From Chara braunii (Eukaryota > Streptophyta > Charophyceae > Charales > Characeae), in contig BFEA01000214.1 in assembly GCA_003427395.1 (NCBI GenBank), positions 1,487,364 through 1,510,640 of the forward strand: a DNA stretch of 23,277 bases. Reading direction: 5' to 3'. The notes under the pieces were generated by a model, which worked only from the letters and a program-made list of their open reading frames with translations, searched no databases and was not told where the DNA came from. The position numbers and the translations under genes were made by a program. Below are positions 16,701 through 21,989 of this stretch, piece after piece (position 1 is the stretch's first letter; each line of letters starts with the position of its first letter).

Positions 16701-19658
16701 TGAATGTGAGTGTGCTGTCATGAGAGCTGTTTATGTAATCTTGATGTGGCGCTCTTCATGTTATGTCTTGATGTGGCGCTCTTCATGTTTATGTTTTCTT
16801 GAGAACCGCTACGTTTGCATACGTCAGAGGTTTTCTTCTGGATAACTCAACCTTTCTGCCTGTTGCTGAGCCCACTCGTCTTAGCAATCTCTGCACCATT
16901 GTTTTGACCTGAACAGAATTAACACTATAGATTCAAAAGCATTAAAAGTTTCGAATGCATTTTGAGTTTCTGTTATGTTGTTTCAGCACGTGTTGTTTAT
17001 GTCTCTTCAGTATTTCCCAGTTGCTCACTTGAGCTGCTGGGAATGGAAGACCAATTCTTCTATCCTCTGTTGCTTTGCTAGGCTCGGTGGTTAATGTGGG
17101 TTATCACTTTGGTGTGGATTGCTGTGGTGGCGTTGGCGGCGGCTGGTTATGGGTTTGTGTAGGTGGTTGACAGGGCGACAGACGAGGGAGGGGAGGTGAA
17201 GGTGGAAGGGATGCCGTCTGCACCCATGGTAGAGGAATTGGAGTTCCATGCGGACGGAACTGATAAGGCTGAGGATATGGAGAGAGCACTGACTGGGGGT
17301 GATTTCTCTGAGCAAGAGGTAAGAAGTAGCATGACTGCACCAACGACTGCAGAGGCACCTGGTCAGGGAAAGCAGGAGCAGCGACCTCACGTGGAGGCGG
17401 ACTCTGTCACAATGAAGGTTACTGGACATGGGTCTGGTGTGTCTGTGCAGGAGTCGGTGGCAGGTGGCAGCAGCCCCCCTTTGGCTGCGGCGGTGGAGAA
17501 ATTGGCTTACCTATCCCTTGCGTCGGAGGGGTCGGTTGGTGATGAGGGTGGTGAGATGGCGGCAGGTGGCAGCAGCCCCCCTTTGAGTGTGGCGGTGGAG
17601 AAAATGACCTATCTATCCCTTGCACCGGGGGGGTCCGTTGGTGGTGAGGGGGGTGAGATGTTAAATGCAGAAGACGATGATGATGGTGCAGTGGATTTTG
17701 GAGAGATGGTGCATCTGAGCGACGAGCAGCACCCGGAGGGAGAGCAGCCCTTCTTGACAGCTGATGTTTCTGTCTCGGAAGTGTCTGTAGACGATGACTT
17801 GTCAATGTCAGGCGGAGAGGATGAAGGGTTGGTGCAGAAGGTTAAGGAGGAGGACCAAATGCCCACGGGTTTCACTAGTGCGTCGAGCTCGTCCGGGTAT
17901 CCGGATGATTATGTGGAGGGGCAGCTCGGTGGAGAAGGGTTCTCCATTGTGGAGAAACCTCTCTCTGTGGAAATCGAGGAAGTGGAAGGTGATGACATCA
18001 TCATTTCTCCTGTTCAGGTCGTCGCCCGCGAAATCGTGAAAGTGAAAGAGGTGGAGGAGGAGATTGTGGCAGTGGACGAATACGAACCGAAAAGCGCCAA
18101 TGATAAGGTGGCAGGGCATGGAGGAGGTGGTGGTAAACCTGAGGATGCGGTGCGTCCTCCTCCTAAGCCAGATACTAACTCTGCTGCCGCAGCTGCTCCT
18201 GTTGCTGCCCCGGTTGTGACTGAAGCTGATGGCTTCAAGTTGTCTTTGCGCCAGGAGCTTGTGTCCATGGGATTCCAGAATCTGGCTCTGAACGACGAAC
18301 TGCTGAAGCAGTACCAGTATGATCTGGCGCGGACTGTGGAGGACCTGGTATCGCTTTCGAGTTGGGAAGACAAGTTGGAGGATTTGCAGAGCATGGTAAG
18401 GAGAGCCTTTATTTTTTTCGAATGATGATTTCCGAAGTTTCTAGCCTCTGTGTCCCCCTCGAATTTTGATGGAAGCGAGCTGTTTTGCACTCGTCGTCCC
18501 TTGCTTAATGCTTCATTGTGATGATCCAGCAGTATATTTTTGTATCTTTGTTGCTGATGGAGTTTATTATGTATCGTTGTTGCCGATTGAGTTGTACAGA
18601 GGATTTGTTGCTGGAGGAAAGGGAGAAAAAAACGAACACTACATTGCAGTGCACAGACTTGTCTCCTTGTACGGTGGGAGGGTGTTTGTAGTGTGCCTCG
18701 GTATAGTCAGGTCTTATCAGCTTTGTGGGCAGAGTAGGCCAATTTGGTTGTTTGTGCTTCGTGTATGCTTAGAAGCACGATGAGCTCTCCGGGAGTCTGG
18801 TTGCTGGGAAGTTGTCCTACTTCCCGTGGTGTGACCAACTATGGTGTGACTGACTGTGGTGTGGTCGAATGGTGAAGACTGATATGGTCGGGGGAAAAAA
18901 TAAATGAAAAAAAAATCTGTTGATATGGCTGAGTGGTAAACGTTTTTTGTCTTTTACTGAACCCATCACTATTTCATAAACCGTAACAAATTAGGGCATG
19001 GCTGAGTGGTAAACGTTTTTTGTCTTTTACTGAACCCATCACTATTTCATAAACCGTAACAAATTAGGGCTGGGGACCTCCTAATTCTACCTTTCTGGAA
19101 TAGAGGATGTACTCAGCTTAGTGTACAGTCCATCAGGGATGGACATCCAATTAAACCATGCATGTTAACAACACAATAAACCAGTGGTAAGCATTTGACT
19201 ATTGGTGGACATTTTTTGTTGTTGTTCTGCTGATGGAGAAACGTTGTTTTGCTAATGGAGAAGTGTGAGTTTGAGAGAATTGGATCAGACGAGTATAATG
19301 TTGTTAGGGGTGTGATGCCCATTTTCTGCGATGATATTTTTGCATAAATATCTTACCTGGTGCCGGTGATTTAGGTCTTTTTTTGTTGTGCTCTCCATTT
19401 TGGTGGAGTTCTGTTTTTGTATGGTGTCTATCATTGTGAGGTGTAGGAGGTTTCATCAGATTGGAAGTGGGAAGATATTCTTAGATTGCTCTTAACGTTT
19501 CGGGGATGTGTGTTGTCTATGTGTAGGGTTTTGAAGATGTCAATCTCAATCGGCGGCTCATGTTGAAACACAAGGGGAGTGTCCCCAACGCGGTGAAGGA
19601 ACTTGTGCAGATTGCCAAGACCGGGTCTGGACCTAACGCTGCCCCGAAAATGTACTGA
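1089..19658 (+). CDS. NBR1: NBR1/Joka2-type selective autophagy receptor, 7-exon gene
   Basis: Join 1089-1139, 6502-8171, 9643-9781, 13870-14181, 16015-16164, 17163-18395 and 19527-19658. The total is 3687 nt, encoding 1228 residues plus TGA. Domains are PB1 (about 13-95), WG/GW repeats (111-294), Pro-rich (307-358), helical region (361-450), ZZ finger (553-605), FW domain (664-774), acidic linker, UBA1 (1135-1172) and UBA2 (1180-1223). This order with two UBA domains is the plant NBR1 architecture; animal NBR1 has one UBA. Family role: a cytosolic receptor that polymerises through PB1, binds ubiquitinated cargo and is delivered to the vacuole with ATG8. Plant NBR1 proteins are usually about 700-900 residues, so this one is long because of the WG array and the acidic exon 6. 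Every junction preserves frame. The ATG at 1089 follows an in-frame TGA at 1068. A second in-frame ATG lies at 1119. Exon structure is my inference from GT-AG sites and domain continuity. Confidence 0.92.
1331..1399 (+). repeat. (AG)n microsatellite
   Basis: An almost pure AG run with one GG interruption near 1375. It sits inside a larger minisatellite whose flanks repeat phrases such as GTCTGTTGCCGCTTGGGGTC. Confidence 0.97.
1602..1772 (+). repeat. (AG)n microsatellite with one undetermined base
   Basis: About 170 bp of AG with an N at 1692. The true length is probably not resolved by the assembly. The flanking phrases GTCTGTTGCCGC and TCTTCCGATCGGT occur several times on both sides (1460-1850). 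Confidence 0.97.
2721..2850 (+). repeat. 40-bp tandem repeat
   Basis: CTGCGCAAGGATGATACGCG starts at 2721 and 2761, followed in both by CGAAGTGTGTGAGAC. The first ten bases recur at 2841, exactly two periods later. Confidence 0.9.
2890..3510 (-). mobile_element. Cluster of degraded tRNA-derived SINE copies
   Basis: Related segments sharing CCGAGCTGTCCTC occur near 2896, 3079 and 3291. The minus strand of 3262-3271 reads GTTCGATTCC, a perfect pol III B box. Poly-T runs at 3126-3154 and 3366-3381 are poly-A tails in that orientation. The copy ending near 3505 has CATCATCTCGAG and GAGTTAGGCTC, which match the better-preserved SINE at 9089-9243. A boxes are eroded. Confidence 0.55.
3951..4330 (+). 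repeat. Diverged tandem duplication, about 190-bp unit
   Basis: Copy 1 (3951-4140) and copy 2 (4141-4330) share in order TTGG-AGGT, GAACATGGAATCTCAGCTG, GACGCGTAA, ATCGCGCA and CAAGAAGC. Copy 1 also contains an internal duplication of about 29 bp (GGAATGGAATCTCAGCTGAC at 4005 and 4034). Confidence 0.7.
4630..5115 (+). repeat. Old tandem repeats with shared AGCTGAGCAAGC and GACGGACGAC motifs
   Basis: Phrases such as GTAGAGCTGA-CAAGC, AGCTGAAATAC-GGCTCGA and TACGTGTTCTTT-ACGGACGAC recur three to five times with drift. No coding signal is seen. The original unit length is blurred. Confidence 0.6.
5303..5580 (+). repeat. Diverged direct repeats
   Basis: TTTTAATGTATATCCCGATG and TTTTAATGTATGTCCCGGTG lie 35 bases apart. 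TTTCCCGATxTATGC-TGTCATC followed by GGCGCAG or TTGCGCAG occurs at about 5315 and 5482. Confidence 0.6.
5679..5916 (+). repeat. 46-bp minisatellite, five units, each with TATATAA-like core
   Basis: Units start at 5679, 5733, 5779, 5825 and 5871 and share GCCCGGTCTTCCGGCGTATA followed by TAACG-GCGGTCGTCGT. Four units contain TATATAA; unit 3 has TATGTAA. The last four start points are exactly 46 bp apart. Confidence 0.93.
6502..8171 (+). CDS. NBR1: NBR1 exon 2: PB1, WG/GW repeats, Pro-rich, helical region, half of ZZ finger
   Basis: The acceptor is CTGCAG|GTG and the donor is CT|GTAAGT (phase 2), giving residues 18-573 plus two bases. PB1 continues with the basic R25-R26 pair and an OPCA-type acidic loop, in which D62, D64, D66, D73 and D75 are visible. 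Residues 111-294 hold 18 tryptophans, each next to glycine, including 15-residue tandem units. A Pro/Ala/Ser linker (307-358) follows, then a low-glycine, probably helical segment (361-450), then a Q/S-rich spacer. The exon ends with the first ZZ knuckle, C557-x2-C560, in YCDGCG. The reading frame is also open upstream to an ATG at 6397, but those 35 codons look like intron read-through. Confidence 0.93.
6880..7149 (+). repeat. Coding minisatellite, 45-bp unit, six copies (WG/GW array)
   Basis: Units start at 6880, 6925, 6970, 7015, 7060 and 7105. Each encodes 15 residues of the form [15 protein letters not shown]. Unit 4 begins IG, units 4 and 5 carry P or Q for A, and unit 6 has diverged after SGW. 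Each unit contains a run of G (up to about 10), which is a likely slippage point. The 45-bp period keeps all frames open, so long ORFs in the other frames here are shadows. Copy number is likely to vary between individuals or assemblies. Confidence 0.93.
9089..9243 (-). mobile_element. tRNA-derived SINE with poly-A tail and target-site duplication
   Basis: On the minus strand the head reads TAGCTCAGTGGG (a perfect A box at 9222-9233), then GTTCGAATCC (a B box at 9180-9189) about 43 nt later, as in tRNA genes. A body of about 60 bp and a 20-nt A tail (the T run at 9089-9108) follow. AGTCAGG lies directly at both ends (9082-9088 and 9247-9253), inside a slightly longer imperfect duplication. 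A real tRNA gene is ruled out because no acceptor stem pairs. Confidence 0.8.
9513..9642 (+). repeat. Duplicated 3' splice-site region of intron 2
   Basis: GATTGGCCGGATGTCTCCCAG|GA with ATTATGA shortly after (junction 9530|9531) resembles GATTGGTTTGATTTCTCACAG|GA with ATTATGA at the true junction (9642|9643), offset 112 bp. The upstream copy has lost the DYDLC codons and looks dead. Confidence 0.5.
9643..9781 (+). CDS. NBR1: NBR1 exon 3: second half of ZZ finger
   Basis: The acceptor is CTCACAG|GAG and the donor is TGG|GTACGT. The first base completes L574, followed by [10 protein letters not shown] and then [11 protein letters not shown], giving residues 575-620. C581 and C584 form the second zinc knuckle, pairing with C557 and C560 of exon 2. 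DYDLC and ADYxRIDRP are strong plant NBR1 ZZ signatures. The extra Cys pair and the His pair seen in p62-type ZZ fingers are absent, so only one zinc site is visible. Splicing through the donor is required, because read-through meets TGA four codons into the intron. Confidence 0.9.
9678..10210 (+). repeat. Tandem duplication spanning the exon 3/intron 3 boundary, about 190-bp unit
   Basis: The segment from GAGGGAGTTGG (9680) through the donor GTACGT (9782) and the following GCTTGAAACACCTG plus T run recurs 190 bp later (donor copy at 9972). Copy 2 still translates as [18 protein letters not shown] with few changes, but it lacks the exon's 5' end. A decayed third donor copy (AGGTACGTGTTTGAAACCTG) lies at 10164, 192 bp further on. 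Confidence 0.88.
10760..10926 (+). repeat. 83-bp exact direct repeat flanking a single N
   Basis: 10760-10842 and 10844-10926 are identical over 83 bases, with N at 10843. Each half itself holds two copies of TTGTCTGTTTGTGATGGTGT. The symmetry about the N suggests two overlapping contig ends joined without collapsing the overlap. Confidence 0.9.
11052..11357 (+). repeat. Diverged tandem duplication, 156-bp unit
   Basis: CAATTTGTCCAGGGCTGCTT begins at 11059 and 11215. Both copies continue with ACAGGGCTGTTTG, TTTGTCAATTTCTTCGGGGC, TTTTTGGTCTG and TTTTAGACACACA. Confidence 0.85.
11630..12020 (+). repeat. Two short tandem duplications
   Basis: GGGACAGT-GT-GTGGTTTA followed by TGCCTTCAG-CTGT or its variant occurs twice at 11646-11735. 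GGCGACGGACTGA followed by TTAAATGACTGGTTGGTCGA occurs at 11921 and 11967. Confidence 0.75.
12200..12310. repeat. Intronic inverted repeat, about 40-bp arms, 32-nt loop
   Basis: The left arm (12200-12239) starts CTACCTTCTTCCCC, and the right arm (12272-12310) ends GGGGAAGAAGGTAG. Pairing is nearly complete: one bulge, one mismatch and two G:U pairs in + strand RNA. It is similar in size to the hairpin at 214-329 but unrelated in sequence. It could be an intronic miRNA precursor or a small MITE. Confidence 0.85.
12449..12548 (+). repeat. 68-bp tandem duplication
   Basis: GCAGTAGCGCTCCTGT-TGTG followed by CGGG-TGCATG occurs at 12449 and 12517. Between them TATGAGGAGTTGCAG is itself doubled. Confidence 0.85.
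12885..13330 (+). repeat. Diverged short tandem repeats
   Basis: AAAGAT-GGCTGCA-AAT-AGGCATGGAGGGGT occurs twice (12888-12962). TTGTTCCAGGGTAGGTGATT and close variants occur five times between 13142 and 13325. No coding signal is seen. Confidence 0.75.
13585..13890 (+). repeat. Tandem copies of the exon 4 acceptor
   Basis: TTGTGCAG|AATGCA or TGTGCAG|AATGCA followed by -CTGGTGG-TGCCA occurs with junctions at 13596, 13677, 13762 and 13869; the last is the functional site. Copies 1-3 also share CAGGTTGCTGACA and TGTGTTGGGTCTTGG flanks. Copies 1 and 2 are in the exon 4 frame but run into TGA after 13770. Copy 3 has GTGAGT ten bases after its acceptor. Confidence 0.9.
13870..14181 (+). CDS. NBR1: NBR1 exon 4: first part of four-tryptophan (FW) domain
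   Basis: Phase 0 to phase 0, 104 codons (621-724), between CTTGTGCAG|AAT and GAG|GTGGGT. After a Gly/Pro-rich lead it reads [14 protein letters not shown], then [20 protein letters not shown] and GGDKL, the beta-sandwich signature of the NBR1 central domain. W691 and W701 are the first two of the four name-giving tryptophans. The FW domain is known in plants, fungi and animals and acts as a cargo or partner-binding module. The chosen acceptor is the last of four tandem copies of the same acceptor sequence. The three upstream copies lead to a stop or another frame. Confidence 0.9.
14910..15007 (+). repeat. 53-bp tandem duplication, nearly identical
   Basis: CCTAATGTGTATTATGATGG through GTCGTGGACACAGAAA starts at 14911 and 14964 with no internal change, so it is recent. 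A related short doubling, GAGAAATTTGTCAT, lies at about 14729 and 14750. Confidence 0.92.
15250..15930 (+). repeat. Diverged direct repeats of 60-170 bp
   Basis: Phrases recurring with drift include TTATGGG-TTCTTG followed by GCAG, GGCAGA-AGGT, CTGCATGTTTGTGGGTGAGA followed by GTGT, GTGAATTTTGTTGTT and GAGGTTG-G-GGTGGTTGG. The pattern suggests repeated local duplication. No open frame persists. Confidence 0.7.
16015..16164 (+). CDS. NBR1: NBR1 exon 5: second part of FW domain
   Basis: 50 codons (725-774), between TATTCCAG|CTG and CAG|GTAAGC, phase 0 on both sides. The exon reads [16 protein letters not shown], then [19 protein letters not shown] and HRLWIQVQ. This completes the FW fold with W755 and W770, the third and fourth conserved tryptophans. 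PGRY-S-WR and GQKFG-R-W are the most recognisable strings of the family. The join LLE|LPENG to exon 4 matches the expected strand-to-loop transition. Confidence 0.92.
16165..17162 (+). other. Intron 5 (998 bp)
   Basis: GTAAGC to TTTGTGTAG, phase 0, directly after the FW domain. It contains a 26-bp tandem doubling, CTTGATGTGGCGCTCTTCAT (16739-16790), and a short perfect hairpin around GCACGTGCCG (about 16658-16688). Otherwise nothing is recognised. Confidence 0.85.
17163..18395 (+). CDS. NBR1: NBR1 exon 6: acidic linker and UBA1
   Basis: 411 codons (775-1185), between TTTGTGTAG|GTG and ATG|GTAAGG. The acceptor TAG is itself an in-frame stop, so the frame can be entered only by splicing. Residues 775 to about 1130 are acidic and low in complexity, with an exact-length 34-residue tandem duplication at 874-941. 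Two other segments to note are GFSIV (F1034) and DDIII (1051-1055). UBA1 follows, with MGF at 1143-1145 and [11 protein letters not shown] forming its last helix. The linker after it is [10 protein letters not shown], where plant NBR1 normally carries the ATG8-binding LIR. Here W1175 is followed at +3 by lysine. The donor splits the MGF motif of UBA2. Confidence 0.9.
17460..17663 (+). repeat. Coding tandem duplication, 102 bp x 2 (34 residues each)
   Basis: Copies lie at 17460-17561 and 17562-17663. Both read AGGSSPPL, then AVEK, YLSL and GSVG-EGGEM. Each carries a YLSL tetrapeptide (Y890 and Y924) preceded by an acidic/basic EK pair. The copies differ at about ten residues, so the duplication is not recent. 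Confidence 0.9.
18396..19526 (+). other. Intron 6 (1131 bp)
   Basis: GTAAGG to ATGTGTAG, phase 0, splitting the MGF motif of UBA2. It holds an identical 73-bp tandem pair (18925-19070). The rest is AT-rich with no recognised feature. Confidence 0.85.
18925..19070 (+). repeat. Identical 73-bp tandem pair starting with a pol III A-box-like sequence
   Basis: Copies are 18925-18997 and 18998-19070, with no difference between them. Each begins ATGGCTGAGTGGTAAACG, whose TGGCTGAGTGG fits the tRNA A box, followed at once by TTTTTT. No intact B box is seen (only CTGAACCC), so a working tRNA gene is unlikely. Confidence 0.92.
19527..19658 (+). CDS. NBR1: NBR1 exon 7: UBA2 and stop codon
   Basis: The acceptor is CTATGTGTAG|GGT and the stop is TGA at 19656-19658, giving 43 codons. 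With the last residues of exon 6 it reads [16 protein letters not shown], then [16 protein letters not shown], a second UBA domain. It keeps the MGF start and the KHKGSV loop typical of plant NBR1 UBA2, the ubiquitin-binding member of the pair in the family. The protein ends shortly after in a short tail, [11 protein letters not shown]. Confidence 0.88.
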   Translation, partial: GFEDVNLNRRLMLKHKGSVPNAVKELVQIAKTGSGPNAAPKMY

Positions 19659-20452
19659 GTACATGACCCTGCGCCCACCGCCTACATGATCGTTTGACAC
19701 GCTGTTTTGCAGGCCACGAGTATATATAAGATGGATCAGAAGTTGTCGTAGAGTGTGTTCGTGGCTTGTGGGTCGGGAAGGGTGTCGGAGTCGCAGAAGA
19801 ACTGATCGTTTTCAGCTTTTGATGTGGGGTGAGGATATGTGGCAGGGTTGTGTCTCATGAAGTTTAATATTGCCGCTGCTTTGCATGGAAGATATTAAAG
19901 ACAAAGACCAGAACAATTGAAGAGGTTGAAGGACAGATAGGTTGATGGTGTGGGTTAGACACAGCTTGGAAGAACGAGAGTAGTCACAAAGGTGACATAG
20001 CGAAGTAGCGTGCTTCATATCTGGTGCTGTTGACTTCCGTAGCGGCCACAATGATCCTTGTAGGGTGCGACGTGAAAAAAAAATATCCTGATGTAGTTCG
20101 CGACATTGGCTTTGCAACTCGAGCGGTTACCGCTGCTTGGTTCTGCTGTGAGTTTGTGGCCGATAGTCGTCTCTGACTGAAGGGCGCCGGTTGTCCTTGT
20201 TCGATGACGTAGTTGTTGCCCAGGCCATGTGGCTGTTCTGAGGTGTGTGCGCGATGCTTGGCAGGCATGCATGCAAGGTTGTATGTGTTCTATGCGAAGG
20301 GAGGGAGGTTTACGTACACGTCTGGTGCATCTTCTGATGAGGACTCGGGTGATTGGGGCTGGGGGCATTGAGAGGCGTTATTATTGTGTGCCAGGGGCAG
20401 GAGGAGGGTTGGTTGGCTTCTGGAAGTCTAATCGATTTGACCTGCTACTGAG

Positions 20453-20454
<2 letters not shown>

Positions 20455-20524
<70 letters not shown>
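20455..20524 (+). repeat. (CT)n microsatellite
   Basis: About 70 bp of CT with one TTT interruption. A shorter CT run follows at about 20599-20617. The long ORF through it is low-complexity. Confidence 0.97.
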
Positions 20525-21113
20525 GTGTGCACACGTGTGCGGGATGGAGAGCTCCAGTCTGCTTCCTATTTTGTTTTCCTGCTGTTACAGCCTGTTTGTC
20601 TCTCTCTCTCTCTCTCTGTTTAGCTCATTTTGGGCAGATCGGTGCAGATTTTCCCTGCTCGGGCCAGACTTTCGTTATGGGAGAGGCCTTCGTGTCTCTG
20701 TTGTTCTGGAGGTATCTGCCCAAGGGTGGATGGTTTGGTTTGAAGGCTTCCTCTGCATTGCTTGGTCAGTGAGGATTGGCCGAGTAGCAGGCAGTGTTTG
20801 TTAGTCTGGTTAGAGTGGAGGCTTGTGGTGCTGTGGAGTTGGGCTAGAAAGAATTGCGAGCAATGTTCTCTGGTCTCTGTCCTTTGGGAAGTCAGGGGTT
20901 AGGTTTCCTGAAAGCAATTTGTGGAAGCCGTTTCGACTATTGTACTGTAGTAGAGTCGGAAGGCTGGTGGTCCCCACCGGTGGGTGGGTGGGGCATCCAG
21001 TCCTCGGCGATGATCGTGCCTGTGCTGGTTTACACAAGGATTATGTGGGTCACGGATGAGCAATAGATCAGTTTGTTTTTAACTCTGGTACGAGGAGGAT
21101 ATGAGGTTGTGCA

Positions 21114-21227
21114 GAATGGAATCTCTGGCACATGGCCCAGAGGTTACGTATATGCCGATGGTTGTAGTACCTTGTTGTGGGATCGAATCGCTCTGGCAGC
21201 CTTTGGGGGGGGAAAAAAATAAAAATA
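21114..21227 (+). mobile_element. tRNA-derived SINE, + strand
   Basis: TGGCCCAGAGG (21133-21143) fits the A box at all but one position. GATCGAATC (21181-21189) fits the B box, 48 nt on. The element ends in a G run and AAAAAAATAAAAA. GAGGTTG occurs just outside both ends (21103 and 21228), consistent with a target-site duplication. It appears to be a different family from the minus-strand SINE in intron 2. Confidence 0.6.
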
Positions 21228-21989
21228 GAGGTTGCAATGTGTTGCATTAGTTTGTTAAAGATCGTCGTTTGTCTGTAAGTGTTATTGACAGTCCTGCAGT
21301 GTGTTGTGATGCGGTCTCTCTCATCAGTGCATTTTGTGACTTTTAGCGAGTTGGGCATAATCAGTGGCGCTAGGGGGGAAGAAGAAGAGAGATCGTCAGT
21401 GGTGCCACCAGGTCATGCTTGAACGACCAGCAGTCTAGAGGAGCAACAAGAAGGTCACTAGTGGTGAAGTGCAGAAAGGAGATCCAGAGAGGTGAAGTTG
21501 GCGGTTGTGTCAATCTCATTCGTCCATTGTTGTGAGTATATACTTAGGTCGGGAGTGTAATTGCGACCAGATGCGTCCAGTTCTGGCTATATATGCTGTT
21601 ATATGCATTCAAGATTTAGCGCTAAGAGTAGAGTACGTCCTCCGTTTCCTCCATGGTCAGAATGAAGAGGTCTATTCCTATAGGCACGGAAGCTCTGACC
21701 AGTGGAGGTAGAATTCTGGACACAAGGACAAGGATGCTGAATTGGGAGAACTGTGCTAATTCTGGACACAAGGACAAGGATGCTGAATTGTGAGATCTGT
21801 GCTGCTGCTGAATGACCCCCTACACCCCACCCCAGCCCGCCCACCCCCTTTGATGCGGAGGTAAAGAGTTCTCAACACAAGGACACGTTGAATTGCAAGA
21901 TCTGTGCTGCTGCTGGCATGAATTGCGAGATCTGTGCTTCTGCTGAATGCCCCCAACCCCGCCCCCCTGCCCCCTTTCCCCAACTGTAC

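Noticed and set aside
20229-20804. 191-residue + strand ORF with a Ser-Leu block
   Set aside because: It is driven by the (CT)n microsatellite; the flanks show no recognisable domain.
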